A stretch of 64,000 nucleotides of DNA from Pseudoselenomonas ruminantium. GTDB lineage: Bacteria; Bacillota; Negativicutes; Selenomonadales; Selenomonadaceae. Of the stretch, positions 40,601-49,218 are shown piece by piece. The stretch covers positions 1 to 64,000 of the forward strand of contig NZ_FRBC01000002.1 in assembly GCF_900142515.1 (NCBI RefSeq), read 5' to 3'. The translations under genes and the position numbers were made by a program. Within the stretch, counting starts at the first letter, position 1; each line of letters begins with the position of its first letter. The notes under the pieces were generated by a model. It made no database searches. It had not been told where the DNA came from and was given only the letters and a program-made list of their open reading frames with translations.

Positions 40601-41350
40601 TCAACGCAGATAATCGTCTTCATCAATGCCCCGCAAGCGGCGGTTAATGGAGCTGAGCCCCCTATAGATGGTGGTCACATCGAGCTCATCCCCGCGCTTC
40701 TCCATGTACTTCTCCAACTTCCGCTTCACGCGCTGCAAAGCGTTGTCGATGGATTTCACATGGCGGTGCAGATCCTCGGCAATCTCCTGATAGCTCTTGC
40801 CATCGAGATAGCTCATGAGTACCTTCCACTCCAAGTCAGAGAGGATCTCCTCCATCTTCTTTTCGATGTCCACAAACTCTTCCCGACTGATGACCAACTC
40901 TTCCGGATCTGTGACCTTGGCTCCGGAAAGGACATCCAGGAGGGTTCTATCCGAATCCTCATCATAGATGGGCTTGTTCAGCGAAATATAAGAGTTCAGC
41001 GGAATATGCTTCTGCCTCGTCGCGGTCTTGATGGCCGTGATGATCTGCCGTGTCACACACAGTTCAGCAAAAGCGCGGAAAGATGACAGCTTGTCATTGC
41101 GAAAATCCCGTATCGCTTTGTAAAAGCCAATCATGCCTTCCTGAATGATGTCCTCACGATCTGCTCCAATCAAGAAATAGGAACGAGCTTTGGCGCGCAC
41201 GAAATTACGATATTTGTTGATCAAATAATCCAACGCGGCTTTGTCGTTGCTATCCTTGATGGCCAGCAGTATCTCCTCGTCCGTGAGTTTGGCGAATTCA
41301 CTGTAGATTTCTTCTACAAATAAATCTTCTGTAGTCTGTTCTGCTTCCAT
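40601..41350 (-). CDS. sigH: RNA polymerase sigma factor of the SigH family
   Basis: 249 residues from ATG 41350 (ribosome site AAGGGG). Region 2 includes DREDIIQEGMIGFYKAIRDF, and region 4 includes LDGKSYQEIAEDLHRHVKSI. It resembles sigma-H, which in Bacillus starts sporulation and post-exponential genes. It has an unusual C-terminal extension of about 25 residues after region 4. The following genes secE, nusG and rplKAJL of the Firmicutes order are not present; modABC follows instead. Confidence 0.92.
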   Translation of the reverse strand: MEAEQTTEDLFVEEIYSEFAKLTDEEILLAIKDSNDKAALDYLINKYRNFVRAKARSYFLIGADREDIIQEGMIGFYKAIRDFRNDKLSSFRAFAELCVTRQIITAIKTATRQKHIPLNSYISLNKPIYDEDSDRTLLDVLSGAKVTDPEELVISREEFVDIEKKMEEILSDLEWKVLMSYLDGKSYQEIAEDLHRHVKSIDNALQRVKRKLEKYMEKRGDELDVTTIYRGLSSINRRLRGIDEDDYLR

Positions 41351-41414
41351 CGCACGTTCCCCTTTACTGAAAACTTCCCCAGTTTTCATTCTTGCAATCC
41401 CCTAGTACGCTTTG

Positions 41415-41444
41415 ATTATACCCCTATTATAAGGTAATAGTCAA
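41415..41444 (-). promoter_or_regulatory. Promoter of sigH
   Basis: TTGACT (41444-41439), 18 bases, TATAAT (41420-41415) on the minus strand, about 65 bases before the ATG. Confidence 0.7.
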
Positions 41445-41493
41445 GGAAGGTCGTAGGACTTTAGTCCCTTTAACCCATATTTGTTGTAATGTA

Positions 41494-42432
41494 TCAACTT
41501 TTCTTTGCCAGACGCTGACGCATGGACTCATACATCAGGATAGAACCAGCCACCGAGGCATTGAGGGAATTGATCTTGCCCACCATCGGCATCTTCACGA
41601 TAAAGTCACATTGTTCCTTGGTCAGTCGGCCCATGCCCTTGCCTTCACTGCCAACGACCAGCACCAGCGGGCCAGTCAGATCCGCTTCATAATAATTCTG
41701 CTGGCCGTCCATGTCGGCACCTGCCACCCAGAACCCCTTTTCCTTGAGTGCCTTCAAAGTCTGGGAAATATTGCCGATACGGGCTACCGGCACGTATTCC
41801 ACCGCCCCGGCAGAAGTCTTGGCCACAGTAGCCGTAAGGGGCACGCTGCGGCGCTTGGGAATCAGCACGCCATGTACGCCCGTAGCATCAGCAGTACGCA
41901 AAAGCGCTCCAAGATTATGCGGATCTTCCAATTCGTCCAGCAAGAGCAGGAAAGGCTCTTCGCCAGCGGCTTCAGCCTTCGCCAGGATATCTTCGAGTTC
42001 CGCATAGGCGACGGGAGCCACATAAGCCAACACACCCTGATGACGCAGGCCGCCCGCCACGGACTCAATCTTGCCGCGCTCCACGAACTGCAGGACAATG
42101 CCCCGTTCCTTGGCCAGCGCCACGATTTCGCTGACCTGACCCTCCCGGTCACCATCAGCCAGCAGGATCTTGTTGATGCCGCGGCCAGCCCGCAGGGCTT
42201 CGGTCACCGCATTGCGGCCAATCAGCACATCTTCGGGCAGTTCCCGCACTGCCTGCGCACTCCGGGATTCCCGGACTTCCTGTGCCAACACCCGGCTCGT
42301 CAATTTTTGACGCGTCAGATTTTCCCGGCTGGGACGCTCAGCGGAAGCATGCTTGCGAATCCCGCTCCGCGTGTTTTTTTGATTATCGCGTCTCTTATCA
42401 CGCGTTGTTTCCTTTTTATTGTCGTTTCGCAT
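41494..42432 (-). CDS. rlmB: 23S rRNA 2'-O-methyltransferase of the RlmB/TrmH (SpoU) family
   Basis: 312 residues. A basic, disordered N-terminal extension of about 65 residues precedes the substrate-binding domain (EDVLIGRNAVTEALRAGRGI) and the SPOUT knot. The knot motifs are DELEDPHNLGALLRTADATG (motif 1), VVGSEGKGM (motif 2) and SLNASVAGSI (motif 3), which bind SAM. RlmB methylates G2251 of 23S rRNA. It lies four bases after thyX and upstream of sigH, as in many Firmicutes. Confidence 0.93.
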   Translation of the reverse strand: MRNDNKKETTRDKRRDNQKNTRSGIRKHASAERPSRENLTRQKLTSRVLAQEVRESRSAQAVRELPEDVLIGRNAVTEALRAGRGINKILLADGDREGQVSEIVALAKERGIVLQFVERGKIESVAGGLRHQGVLAYVAPVAYAELEDILAKAEAAGEEPFLLLLDELEDPHNLGALLRTADATGVHGVLIPKRRSVPLTATVAKTSAGAVEYVPVARIGNISQTLKALKEKGFWVAGADMDGQQNYYEADLTGPLVLVVGSEGKGMGRLTKEQCDFIVKMPMVGKINSLNASVAGSILMYESMRQRLAKKS

Positions 42433-42436
42433 AATC

Positions 42437-43129
42437 TTATTCCTTCTCCCGCAGTTTCAGCATTTCGCTGAGTTTGCCGCAGGTCATGGCTCCTTCCGGA
42501 CAGCGCCCTGTGTTGACACAGCTGGCACCGGCATTGAAAAAGAGCGTCGGCGCTACTTTCTTGGCCTCGGCCAGCATCTTGTAGGCCATCTCACGGATTT
42601 CCCACTGAGCCCGGTTGCAGCAGCGCAGATTGAAGAAGTGCATGAGGCTGCGGGCATTCATGGTCACGAGGATTTTCGTCTCCGTGGCATTGGCCAGCAC
42701 ATAGCGGGCATCTTCCTTGGGCACGCCCATTTCCGTGAGCTCATCATAAGTCTTGCGGATTTCTTCCAGCAAAGCCTCGTATTTAGCCAGGGCCTCAGGT
42801 TTCTCCGCAATGGACGGTGGCGTGATGTACTGGAAGCCATGAGCCGCCACATAGCGCTGGGACTGCTGGTCATAGGAAGCGATGCGGTGGCGCACGAGCT
42901 GATGCGTCAGCACCCGGCTGACGCCTTCAATGCCGAAGGTGAAGCTGGCGTGTTCCAGAGTGGAGCCGTGGCCTAAGGCCACCATGCGGCGCACCATTTC
43001 CTTCACTTTATCATCGCTGAGTTTTTCCGCCAGCTCCTCAGCGCCACTGGCTGAGTAGCAGAGCCGTGCCGCCATGGCTACAGCCCGTTCTGGATCTGGC
43101 GTGTAATTCAGTAATTTTACCTTGATCAT
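42437..43129 (-). CDS. thyX: FAD-dependent thymidylate synthase
   Basis: 230 residues. The signature RHRxxSxxxxSxRY appears as [14 protein letters not shown], and the C-terminal region has [20 protein letters not shown]. It makes dTMP from dUMP using methylene-THF, NADPH and FAD, which spares THF, unlike ThyA. It lies three bases after mrnC. Confidence 0.97.
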   Translation of the reverse strand: MIKVKLLNYTPDPERAVAMAARLCYSASGAEELAEKLSDDKVKEMVRRMVALGHGSTLEHASFTFGIEGVSRVLTHQLVRHRIASYDQQSQRYVAAHGFQYITPPSIAEKPEALAKYEALLEEIRKTYDELTEMGVPKEDARYVLANATETKILVTMNARSLMHFFNLRCCNRAQWEIREMAYKMLAEAKKVAPTLFFNAGASCVNTGRCPEGAMTCGKLSEMLKLREKE

Positions 43130-43132
43130 TCG

Positions 43133-43621
43133 TTAATTCTTCTCCCGTATTTCCTTCATCATGGCCTGCGAGATGATCTGGAAGGACATTTCCGCAATCT
43201 CGTAGAGCCGTTCATTCTGCTCGGAAAGATAGAGACTGCCGAGCAGGGCTTCAAAGCCAGTACTGGCATGATATTCGGCCACAGACGCACTGCGGGGAGC
43301 ATGGCTTTTGGCATTGCGCCCCCGGCGGTAAATGGCCTTCTCTTCTTCGGTGAGCTTATCCTCAATGCCCTGATAGGCCTTGGCCTGCCAGACCGCCGAC
43401 ACCATCTGGGCACTGAAGGAGTGGAGTGCCTGTACCTTGGCCTGCTCATAAGAGAGCAGGCGCGTGCGCATAAAGAGATGGAAGTACGCATCTCCCACAT
43501 AGGCCAGGACCAGCGGGTGCAGCTGCTTTACATCCACATCGTTGTAACGCTGCAGGATGCCCCCGTCCCCATCGGGCTGGAACATCATCTCAACGAGCAT
43601 CTTGAAATGGTCAAACTTCAT
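43133..43621 (-). CDS. mrnC: Mini-ribonuclease III
   Basis: About 162 residues: the RNase III catalytic domain without a double-stranded RNA-binding domain. LHPLVLAYVGDAYFHLFMRT is the conserved core with the Asp of the catalytic site, and a later segment reads STGFEALLGSLYLS with the second acidic site. It matures 23S rRNA ends in Firmicutes. I start at ATG 43621, whose ATGA overlaps the cysS stop; upstream in-frame codons have no ribosome site. Confidence 0.95.
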   Translation of the reverse strand: MKFDHFKMLVEMMFQPDGDGGILQRYNDVDVKQLHPLVLAYVGDAYFHLFMRTRLLSYEQAKVQALHSFSAQMVSAVWQAKAYQGIEDKLTEEEKAIYRRGRNAKSHAPRSASVAEYHASTGFEALLGSLYLSEQNERLYEIAEMSFQIISQAMMKEIREKN

Positions 43622-45045
43622 GCTTTTTTCCACCGTACACCCTGGGGAGTATCTTCGAGGATTACCCCCGCTTCTTTGAGTTCATCGCGGATCTTGTCCG
43701 CCAAAGCCCAGTTCTTTTCCTTGCGGGCATCCTGACGGATATTGATGATAAGGTCCATGAGCTTATTTGCCAGCTCATCATCAGCGGCCTCTTCCTGCTC
43801 GAAGATGCCGATAATGCCCGTCATCAGCGTGTAAGCTTCCGCAGCTTTGGCAAAGTTCCCGCTGTCGAAAGCCATGCCCTTGTTCATGACATCCTGATAG
43901 TAGATGTTGATGTCCTTGGACAGGGCGAAGATCTGACTGATGGCCAGAGCCGTGTTGAAATCATCATCCATGGCCTCATAGAACTCTTTGACATAATCCG
44001 CAGCTTTTTCAGCCAGTTCTTTGGCCGTATCACTCTGGCCGGATTTTGCCAGCAGCTCGTCCATAAAGCCCTTGGACTGTGCCAGACGGTTCAGGCTGGT
44101 CTGGGCTTCCTTGAGACGCTCGTCGCTGAAGTCCAGCGGGCTTCTGTAATGCGTCTGCAGGATAAAGAAGCGCACGACTTCGCCCGGATATTCCGCGAGG
44201 ATATCCTTGACCGTGAAGAAATTGTTCTTGGACTTGGACATCTTCTCATTATGGATGGTGATGAAACCATTGTGCAGCCAATACTGGGCAAAGCTGTGCT
44301 CGTCCCCAATGCAGGCCTGACTCTGGGCAATCTCATTTTCATGATGCGGGAAGATCAGGTCGCTGCCGCCGCCGTGGAAATCGAACTTCTTGCCCAGATA
44401 TTTCAGGGACATGGTGGAGCATTCGATATGCCAGCCTGGTCGGCCTTTACCCCAGGGGCTGTCCCAGCTAGGTTCGCCGGGTTTGGCTGCCTTCCAGAGA
44501 GCAAAGTCCATGGGATGTTCCTTGCGCTCGTCCACATCAATGCGAGCGCCGGCCTGCATATCTTCGAGCTTGCGACCGCTGAGTTTGCCATACCCTGCAA
44601 ACTTTTCCACACGATAGAACACATCGCCGTTATCCACCGCATAGGCATAGCCCTTGTCCACGAGCGTCTGCACCATATCGATGATATCGGGAATGGTTTC
44701 GCTGACACGCGGGTAGATATCCGCCCGCTTGACGTTCAGCGCATCCATCGCCTTGAAATAGGCATCGATATAACGGCCGGAAATATCGCTCCATTTCACG
44801 CCCTCTTCATTGGCCGTGCGGATGATCTTGTCATCCACATCGGTGAAGTTCTGGATATAGCGGACCTTATAGCCCTTATGTGCCAGATAGCGGCGAATCA
44901 CATCCCAGGTCACGAAAGGACGGGCATTGCCGATATGCGGGTGGTTATAGGGCGTAACACCGCAGCAATAGATGCTGGCCTCCCCCTCTTTCAAGGGCTT
45001 GAACTCTTCTTTGCTGCGGGTCATGGTATTGTAAACTTTTAACAT
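43618..45045 (-). CDS. cysS: Cysteinyl-tRNA synthetase
   Basis: 475 residues. The class I motifs are YNHPHIGNARP (HIGH) and EKMSKSKNNF (KMSKS), and zinc ligands come from FHGGGSDLIFPHHENE and upstream cysteines (CGVTPY, WHIECS). It charges tRNA-Cys. It lies between ispF (11 bases) and mrnC (4-base overlap). Confidence 0.98.
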   Translation of the reverse strand: MLKVYNTMTRSKEEFKPLKEGEASIYCCGVTPYNHPHIGNARPFVTWDVIRRYLAHKGYKVRYIQNFTDVDDKIIRTANEEGVKWSDISGRYIDAYFKAMDALNVKRADIYPRVSETIPDIIDMVQTLVDKGYAYAVDNGDVFYRVEKFAGYGKLSGRKLEDMQAGARIDVDERKEHPMDFALWKAAKPGEPSWDSPWGKGRPGWHIECSTMSLKYLGKKFDFHGGGSDLIFPHHENEIAQSQACIGDEHSFAQYWLHNGFITIHNEKMSKSKNNFFTVKDILAEYPGEVVRFFILQTHYRSPLDFSDERLKEAQTSLNRLAQSKGFMDELLAKSGQSDTAKELAEKAADYVKEFYEAMDDDFNTALAISQIFALSKDINIYYQDVMNKGMAFDSGNFAKAAEAYTLMTGIIGIFEQEEAADDELANKLMDLIINIRQDARKEKNWALADKIRDELKEAGVILEDTPQGVRWKKA

Positions 45046-45056
45046 TGAGATTCCTC

Positions 45057-45533
45057 CTAGGCCTTTTCGATACCTGCCACCGCATAGGCGGAGATACCTT
45101 CTTCACTGCCGGTAAAGCCCAGCTTTTCCTCAGTAGTGGCCTTGACATTTACCTGGTCTGATTCAATTCCCAACACACGAGCGATATTTGCGTTCATCTG
45201 CGGGATAAAGTCCTTCATCTTGGGCTTCTGCGCTACGATTGTCGCATCCACATTGCCCGTCACATAGCCTTTTTCCTTGATGAGCTCCGCCACATGGGCC
45301 AGAAGCTTCATGCTGTCAGCCCCCTTGAAGCGCGGGTCCGTATCCGGGAAATGGCGGCCGATGTCGCCTAACGCTGCCGCTCCCAAGAGGGCATCGGCAA
45401 CAGCATGCAGGAGCACATCCGCATCGGAATGCCCCAACAATCCTAATGTATGGGGGATTTCCACGCCCCCGATAATGAGCTTGCGTCCTTCCACCAGACG
45501 GTGGACATCATAGCCCATGCCAAATCTTGTCAT
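45057..45533 (-). CDS. ispF: 2-C-methyl-D-erythritol 2,4-cyclodiphosphate synthase
   Basis: 158 residues with GMGYDVHRL (zinc-binding Asp and His) and [20 protein letters not shown], the signature of IspF. It makes the cyclic diphosphate intermediate of the non-mevalonate isoprenoid pathway. It begins right at the ispD stop, so the two consecutive-step genes are coupled. Confidence 0.98.
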   Translation of the reverse strand: MTRFGMGYDVHRLVEGRKLIIGGVEIPHTLGLLGHSDADVLLHAVADALLGAAALGDIGRHFPDTDPRFKGADSMKLLAHVAELIKEKGYVTGNVDATIVAQKPKMKDFIPQMNANIARVLGIESDQVNVKATTEEKLGFTGSEEGISAYAVAGIEKA

Positions 45534-46286
45534 TTATTTTGCCTCCTTCAGCCACGCTTCCCGGGCAGTCTGTGCAGCCGCCTGCAAGCTCCGCGTTTCA
45601 TCCTCTGCCGTACATTGCAGGAACGCTTCGGCAATCAGCAAGTCTTCCGGAGTGGTCACCTTGATATTGCGGTAATCGCTCTGCACCACCACCACAGGGA
45701 CGCCGATGCGCTCCACGAGGCTGGCATCATCCGTGCCCAGGAACTTATCGGCTATAGCCGCTTCATTGGCCTTCACCAGGATATCCCTGCGGAATCCCTG
45801 CGGGGTCTGCACCTCCCAAAGCGTGCTGCGGGGCGGTGTATCCACCACCAGTCCGTCAGCATCCACCACCTTGATGGTGTTCTTGGCAGGCACCGCCGCA
45901 ATGGCACCACCTTTGTCACGGGCTGTATCGATGACCGCCTGGACGGTCTTAACCGTCACCAATGGCCGGGCTGCATCATGCACCAGCACCACATCAGCCG
46001 ATTCACAGACCTGCTGCAGACCATTGTAGATGGAATACTGCCGTTCACTGCCGCCAGCCACCACCTGCAAAGGTTTCAAGCCGCTGACCTTGCGCAGCTG
46101 TTCCTCCACCGCTGCCACTTCATCAGCAGCCACTACCACGATAAGCTCCCCGACTTCTGCCACGGCAGAAAAAGTCTTCAGCGTGCGCACGAGGATTGGT
46201 TCGCCTGCCAAAGCCAGCAGCACTTTATTTATACCAGCCTGCATTCGTTTTCCCTGCCCGGCGGCGGGGAAAATAACACTGACCAT
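45534..46286 (-). CDS. ispD: 2-C-methyl-D-erythritol 4-phosphate cytidylyltransferase
   Basis: 250 residues starting MVSVIFPAAGQGKRMQAGIN, with the nucleotide-binding AAGQGKRM, HDAARPLV and the C-terminal DDASLVERIG. It forms CDP-ME from MEP and CTP. It is contiguous with ispF. The C-terminal tail (QAAAQTAREAWLKEAK) is longer than the minimal family. Confidence 0.97.
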   Translation of the reverse strand: MVSVIFPAAGQGKRMQAGINKVLLALAGEPILVRTLKTFSAVAEVGELIVVVAADEVAAVEEQLRKVSGLKPLQVVAGGSERQYSIYNGLQQVCESADVVLVHDAARPLVTVKTVQAVIDTARDKGGAIAAVPAKNTIKVVDADGLVVDTPPRSTLWEVQTPQGFRRDILVKANEAAIADKFLGTDDASLVERIGVPVVVVQSDYRNIKVTTPEDLLIAEAFLQCTAEDETRSLQAAAQTAREAWLKEAK

Positions 46287-46299
46287 ATTATCACTCCTA

Positions 46300-46465
46300 A
46301 GTCACGAAACTGCGAAAAAGCCTCCCCCTCTGGGGGAGGGTTGAAATATGCCCATGACATATTTCCGGCGAAGCGGCGGAAAGGGCTATAGCCAAAAACT
46401 TCCTTTTGCCCCTTCTGCCAGCCTGCGGCTGACACCTTCCCCCTTAGGACAGGCTCACTCACAGC
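46300..46465. repeat. Probable interspersed palindromic repeat between ispD and the PIN-TRAM gene
   Basis: The spacer holds several short inverted repeats: CCTCCCCCTCTGGGGGAGG, CCGGCGAAGCGGCGG-like, and CAGCCTGCGGCTG, followed by a CTTCCCCCTTAG stretch. This CCTTCCCC / GAAGCGG / CTGCGGCTGACA pattern resembles REP-like elements scattered in Negativicutes and Clostridia. No coding potential is convincing here. Confidence 0.5.
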
Positions 46466-46477
46466 AGCTTGTATATG

Positions 46478-47626
46478 TTATTTCGGCTTGGCAAAAATCA
46501 TCCTGCCTGCTGCCGTCTGCAGGGCAGAAGTCACTTCCACCTCGATGGTCTCGCCCATATAACGATTGCCGTTTTCCACGACAATCATGGTGCCGTCTTC
46601 GAGGTACGCAACCCCCTGACCTGCCTCCTTGCCGGATTTGACAATAGCCACCTTCATGGTCTCCCCAGGGATGACCACTGGTTTCACGGCATTGGACAGG
46701 GCATTGATGTTCAAGACTTCCACGCCCCGCAGCTGTGCCACCTTGTTGAGGTTGAAATCATTGGTGATGATCTTGCCCCCCACCTGCTGGGCCAGCTGTA
46801 CCAGCTTGGAATCCACCTCAGGAATCTCCTCGAAGTCCACCTCGGTGATCTGCACCTTCATATGCGTTTCCTGACGGATCTTCTGCAGGATATCGAGCCC
46901 CCGCCGGCCCCGCACGCGCTTCAGCGCATCCGCCGAATCAGCGATATGCTGCAATTCCTCCAGCACGAACACCGGAATCAGAAGCGTCCCTTCCAAAAAG
47001 CCTGTCTCACAGATATCGGCAATGCGGCCATCGATGATGACGCTGGTATCCAGCAGCTTGTAGCAAAGCTGTTCGCTGCTTTCAGCCGCTGGAAGCTTCG
47101 GTGCTGCCGCTTGCTTGGCCTCCCGGATCTTGACCAATTCCTTCATGAATTTCGGAATGAAGTCAAAAATGCTCACGAGCTCCGAACGCTTCTTTATCAT
47201 GATATGAATACCGAGATAGCCCAGCACAATGCTGAACACCACAGGGATATACTCGCCCACCACGGGAATCTTCGAAAAAGCATATCCCAGCAAATTTGCA
47301 ATAATGAGTCCGATAAGTAAACCAATGGCACCAGCAATCACATCATGGGTTGGCATTTTGTTCAGCTGAGCCTCCACAAACACGGCAAAGCCTTTGAGCC
47401 TGCGGATGAAAAAAGGAGATAAGAGAAAACCTGCGGCAGCCCCCAGGGCAGCGCCAAAGAGAATGCTGAAAAAACCTGCGATGGACAGCTTGAAAAAGCC
47501 CATCTCCGTTTCCAGGATTTCCGTACCGATAAAAAAGGTCAAGAGCGGCGTGGCCATATTGAGGAGCGTCCCTCCGGCAATCGCCAGCAAAAGGATAATG
47601 AAAAAACGCAAAACACGGTCTAACAT
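46478..47626 (-). CDS. Membrane-anchored PIN-TRAM domain protein (YacL-like)
   Basis: 382 residues. Four membrane helices (about residues 5-125) are followed by a PIN nuclease domain (KLLDTSVIIDGRIADICETG through KIITNDFNLNKVAQLRG, with the conserved acidic residues) and a C-terminal TRAM domain. The family is conserved next to ispD in Firmicutes, and its exact RNA substrate is not established. It lies between carD and ispD, with an interspersed repeat after it. Confidence 0.92.
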   Translation of the reverse strand: MLDRVLRFFIILLLAIAGGTLLNMATPLLTFFIGTEILETEMGFFKLSIAGFFSILFGAALGAAAGFLLSPFFIRRLKGFAVFVEAQLNKMPTHDVIAGAIGLLIGLIIANLLGYAFSKIPVVGEYIPVVFSIVLGYLGIHIMIKKRSELVSIFDFIPKFMKELVKIREAKQAAAPKLPAAESSEQLCYKLLDTSVIIDGRIADICETGFLEGTLLIPVFVLEELQHIADSADALKRVRGRRGLDILQKIRQETHMKVQITEVDFEEIPEVDSKLVQLAQQVGGKIITNDFNLNKVAQLRGVEVLNINALSNAVKPVVIPGETMKVAIVKSGKEAGQGVAYLEDGTMIVVENGNRYMGETIEVEVTSALQTAAGRMIFAKPK

Positions 47627-47718
47627 ATATTCACCTCCTCTCTTGGGATAGGTACTTGCATAACTTTAAGTATAGTAAATTTTGCCTGCCACTGTCAACG
47701 TCAAAAGCCCCTTAGGAT

Positions 47719-47751
47719 AGAAAAAGACAGATAGCCGGACACTACCTGTCT
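47719..47751 (-). terminator. Terminator of carD
   Basis: AGACAGGTAG pairs with CTATCTGTCT (one G-U pair) and is followed by TTTTTC on the minus strand. Confidence 0.75.
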
Positions 47752-47756
47752 CTTAT

Positions 47757-48248
47757 TTATTTGCTGCCATTGGCTGCCAAAATATCATCCATCCAGACTT
47801 CCACCTCTGCGGGGCTCTTATCGCAGGCATACACGAGCTCACTGACCACGATCTGCCGGGCCAGGTCCAAAAGCCTGCGCTCGCCTGCTGAGATGCGCCG
47901 TTCCCGTTCCTGCACCACAAGGTTGCGGGTCACAGCCGCCGCATCACAGATATCCCCAGACTTGAGCCTCTCCAGATTCGTATGATACCGCCGGTTCCAG
48001 GTACCCATCAGCCGGTCTGGCTCATCCTCAAGCACATCCCGTACTTCGTCCACCCGTTCTTCCGGAATCACATCACGCAGGCCAATATGATCTGCCTTAT
48101 CCGCAGGGATCATTACCTTCATATCCCCCAGCGGCATCTGCAACACATAATAAGACCTGCCCTCGCCCAAAACCTCACACTTCTCAATGCCGGCAATGAT
48201 ACCGGCACCATGCATTGGATAGACCACCTTATCACCGATTTGTAACAA
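47757..48248 (-). CDS. CarD-family transcriptional regulator
   Basis: 163 residues starting MLQIGDKVVYPMHGAGII, the Tudor-like domain that binds the RNA polymerase beta subunit, followed by an all-helical DNA-contacting domain (TNLERLKSGDICDAAAVTRN, then RRLLDLARQIVVSELVY). CarD proteins stabilise open complexes, notably at rRNA promoters. It is placed at the head of the yacL-ispD-ispF group, behind its own promoter. Confidence 0.95.
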   Translation of the reverse strand: MLQIGDKVVYPMHGAGIIAGIEKCEVLGEGRSYYVLQMPLGDMKVMIPADKADHIGLRDVIPEERVDEVRDVLEDEPDRLMGTWNRRYHTNLERLKSGDICDAAAVTRNLVVQERERRISAGERRLLDLARQIVVSELVYACDKSPAEVEVWMDDILAANGSK

Positions 48249-48304
48249 GCACCCACCCCCATTATCAAGAAGAAATAATAACGATTCAGGAACATATTAC
48301 TATT

Positions 48305-48333
48305 ATTTTAACATAAATTTAGAAATTTTTCAA
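48305..48333 (-). promoter_or_regulatory. Promoter of carD
   Basis: TTGAAA (48333-48328), 17 bases, TAAAAT (48310-48305) on the minus strand in an AT-rich gap. Confidence 0.6.
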
Positions 48334-48361
48334 AAGACATTTTTATTTCGAACAGCCCGCA

Positions 48362-48973
48362 TTATTTTGAACCCCTAAAGAGCTGTACCCAGTAATGCAG
48401 ATATTCAGAATCTGCTGCATAGACATAACCTACGCCCAACTCCTCATAATCAGAATTCAGGATATTCGCACGGTGCCCCGGGCTATTCATCCACATTTCC
48501 ACCACATCTTCCGGTGTTGCAGCCCCGGCAGCAATGTTTTCCCCCACCGTGCCCCGGCCATGAAAAATGAAGTCCGTACAGGACTCGCCATTAGGGCGGG
48601 TATGGGAAAACAATTGCGTGATCTCCACCGCCCGCACAGCCGAAGCATCCAGCAACTCCTGCGACAGATACAATGGCGGCAGGCCACACGCCTTGCGCTC
48701 AGCATTTACTAGATCCAGCACAATCTGTGCATAAGCATGATCCGCATTTTCCTGAACATCGGCTGTTCCCCCGGCAGGCTCAGCATAATCTTCTTCCACA
48801 GCGATATTGCAAACATCCCCATCACAGGTATTATTTGCCGCATTACAGATAAAAGTCCCAGCGCCCCCGTTGCACTCTGCCTTCATCTGCGTAAACAATA
48901 GAAGCATTGCTGCCGTACAAAAAATCAGCAGAAATATTCCTTTTTTCCCTGGTCTGGCATTCTCACAAAGCAT
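48362..48973 (-). CDS. Secreted CAP-domain (SCP/PR1-like) protein
   Basis: About 203 residues from ATG 48973 (ribosome site GGGGAGG). A signal anchor at residues about 12-30 ([16 protein letters not shown]) is followed by a cysteine-bearing linker (four Cys in residues 34-55) and a CAP domain with [28 protein letters not shown] and [16 protein letters not shown] proteins are extracellular; their biochemical roles vary. The gene stands alone between carD and the secF region. Confidence 0.88.
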   Translation of the reverse strand: MLCENARPGKKGIFLLIFCTAAMLLLFTQMKAECNGGAGTFICNAANNTCDGDVCNIAVEEDYAEPAGGTADVQENADHAYAQIVLDLVNAERKACGLPPLYLSQELLDASAVRAVEITQLFSHTRPNGESCTDFIFHGRGTVGENIAAGAATPEDVVEMWMNSPGHRANILNSDYEELGVGYVYAADSEYLHYWVQLFRGSK

Positions 48974-49098
48974 ATTTTCCCCTCCCCCACACATCAATCT
49001 CTGATTATATTATACACACCTGAACTCCCTTTGAAAACCCAATTTACAAAAAAGTCTCATTTTTCCCAAAACATCATTTGCAGACAGACAACCCCCGC

Positions 49099-49193
49099 AG
49101 ACAAAAAATAAACGCCCGGAGAAACCGGTAATCTTTTCCACAGCTATGGCCTGCGTGCCAAAGCGCAAAAATATTACCAGCCCCTCCGGGCGT
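49099..49193 (-). ncRNA. Structured RNA candidate or complex terminator downstream of secF
   Basis: On the minus strand a perfect 10-bp stem, ACGCCCGGAG (49193-49184) with CTCCGGGCGT (49121-49112), encloses a second stem CTGGTAAT / ATTACCGG and a short hairpin TGCG-CGCA, and is followed by TTTATTTTTTG. The core is about 82 bases long, larger and more branched than a plain terminator. It starts 26 bases after the secF stop. It may simply end secDF transcription, or may be a processed small RNA. Confidence 0.4.
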
Positions 49194-49218
49194 CTTAACT
49201 CATAGATACAAACAAAAC

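Noticed and set aside
46229-46462. 77-residue minus frame between ispD and the PIN-TRAM gene
   Set aside because: It lies in the repeat-like spacer, overlaps ispD, and has low-complexity Pro/Gly content without a ribosome site.
49099-49193. Assignment of this element to SRP RNA, 6S RNA or a tRNA
   Set aside because: No SRP GGAA tetraloop domain, no 6S-like central bubble of proper length, and no tRNA arms or CCA position can be found on either strand.
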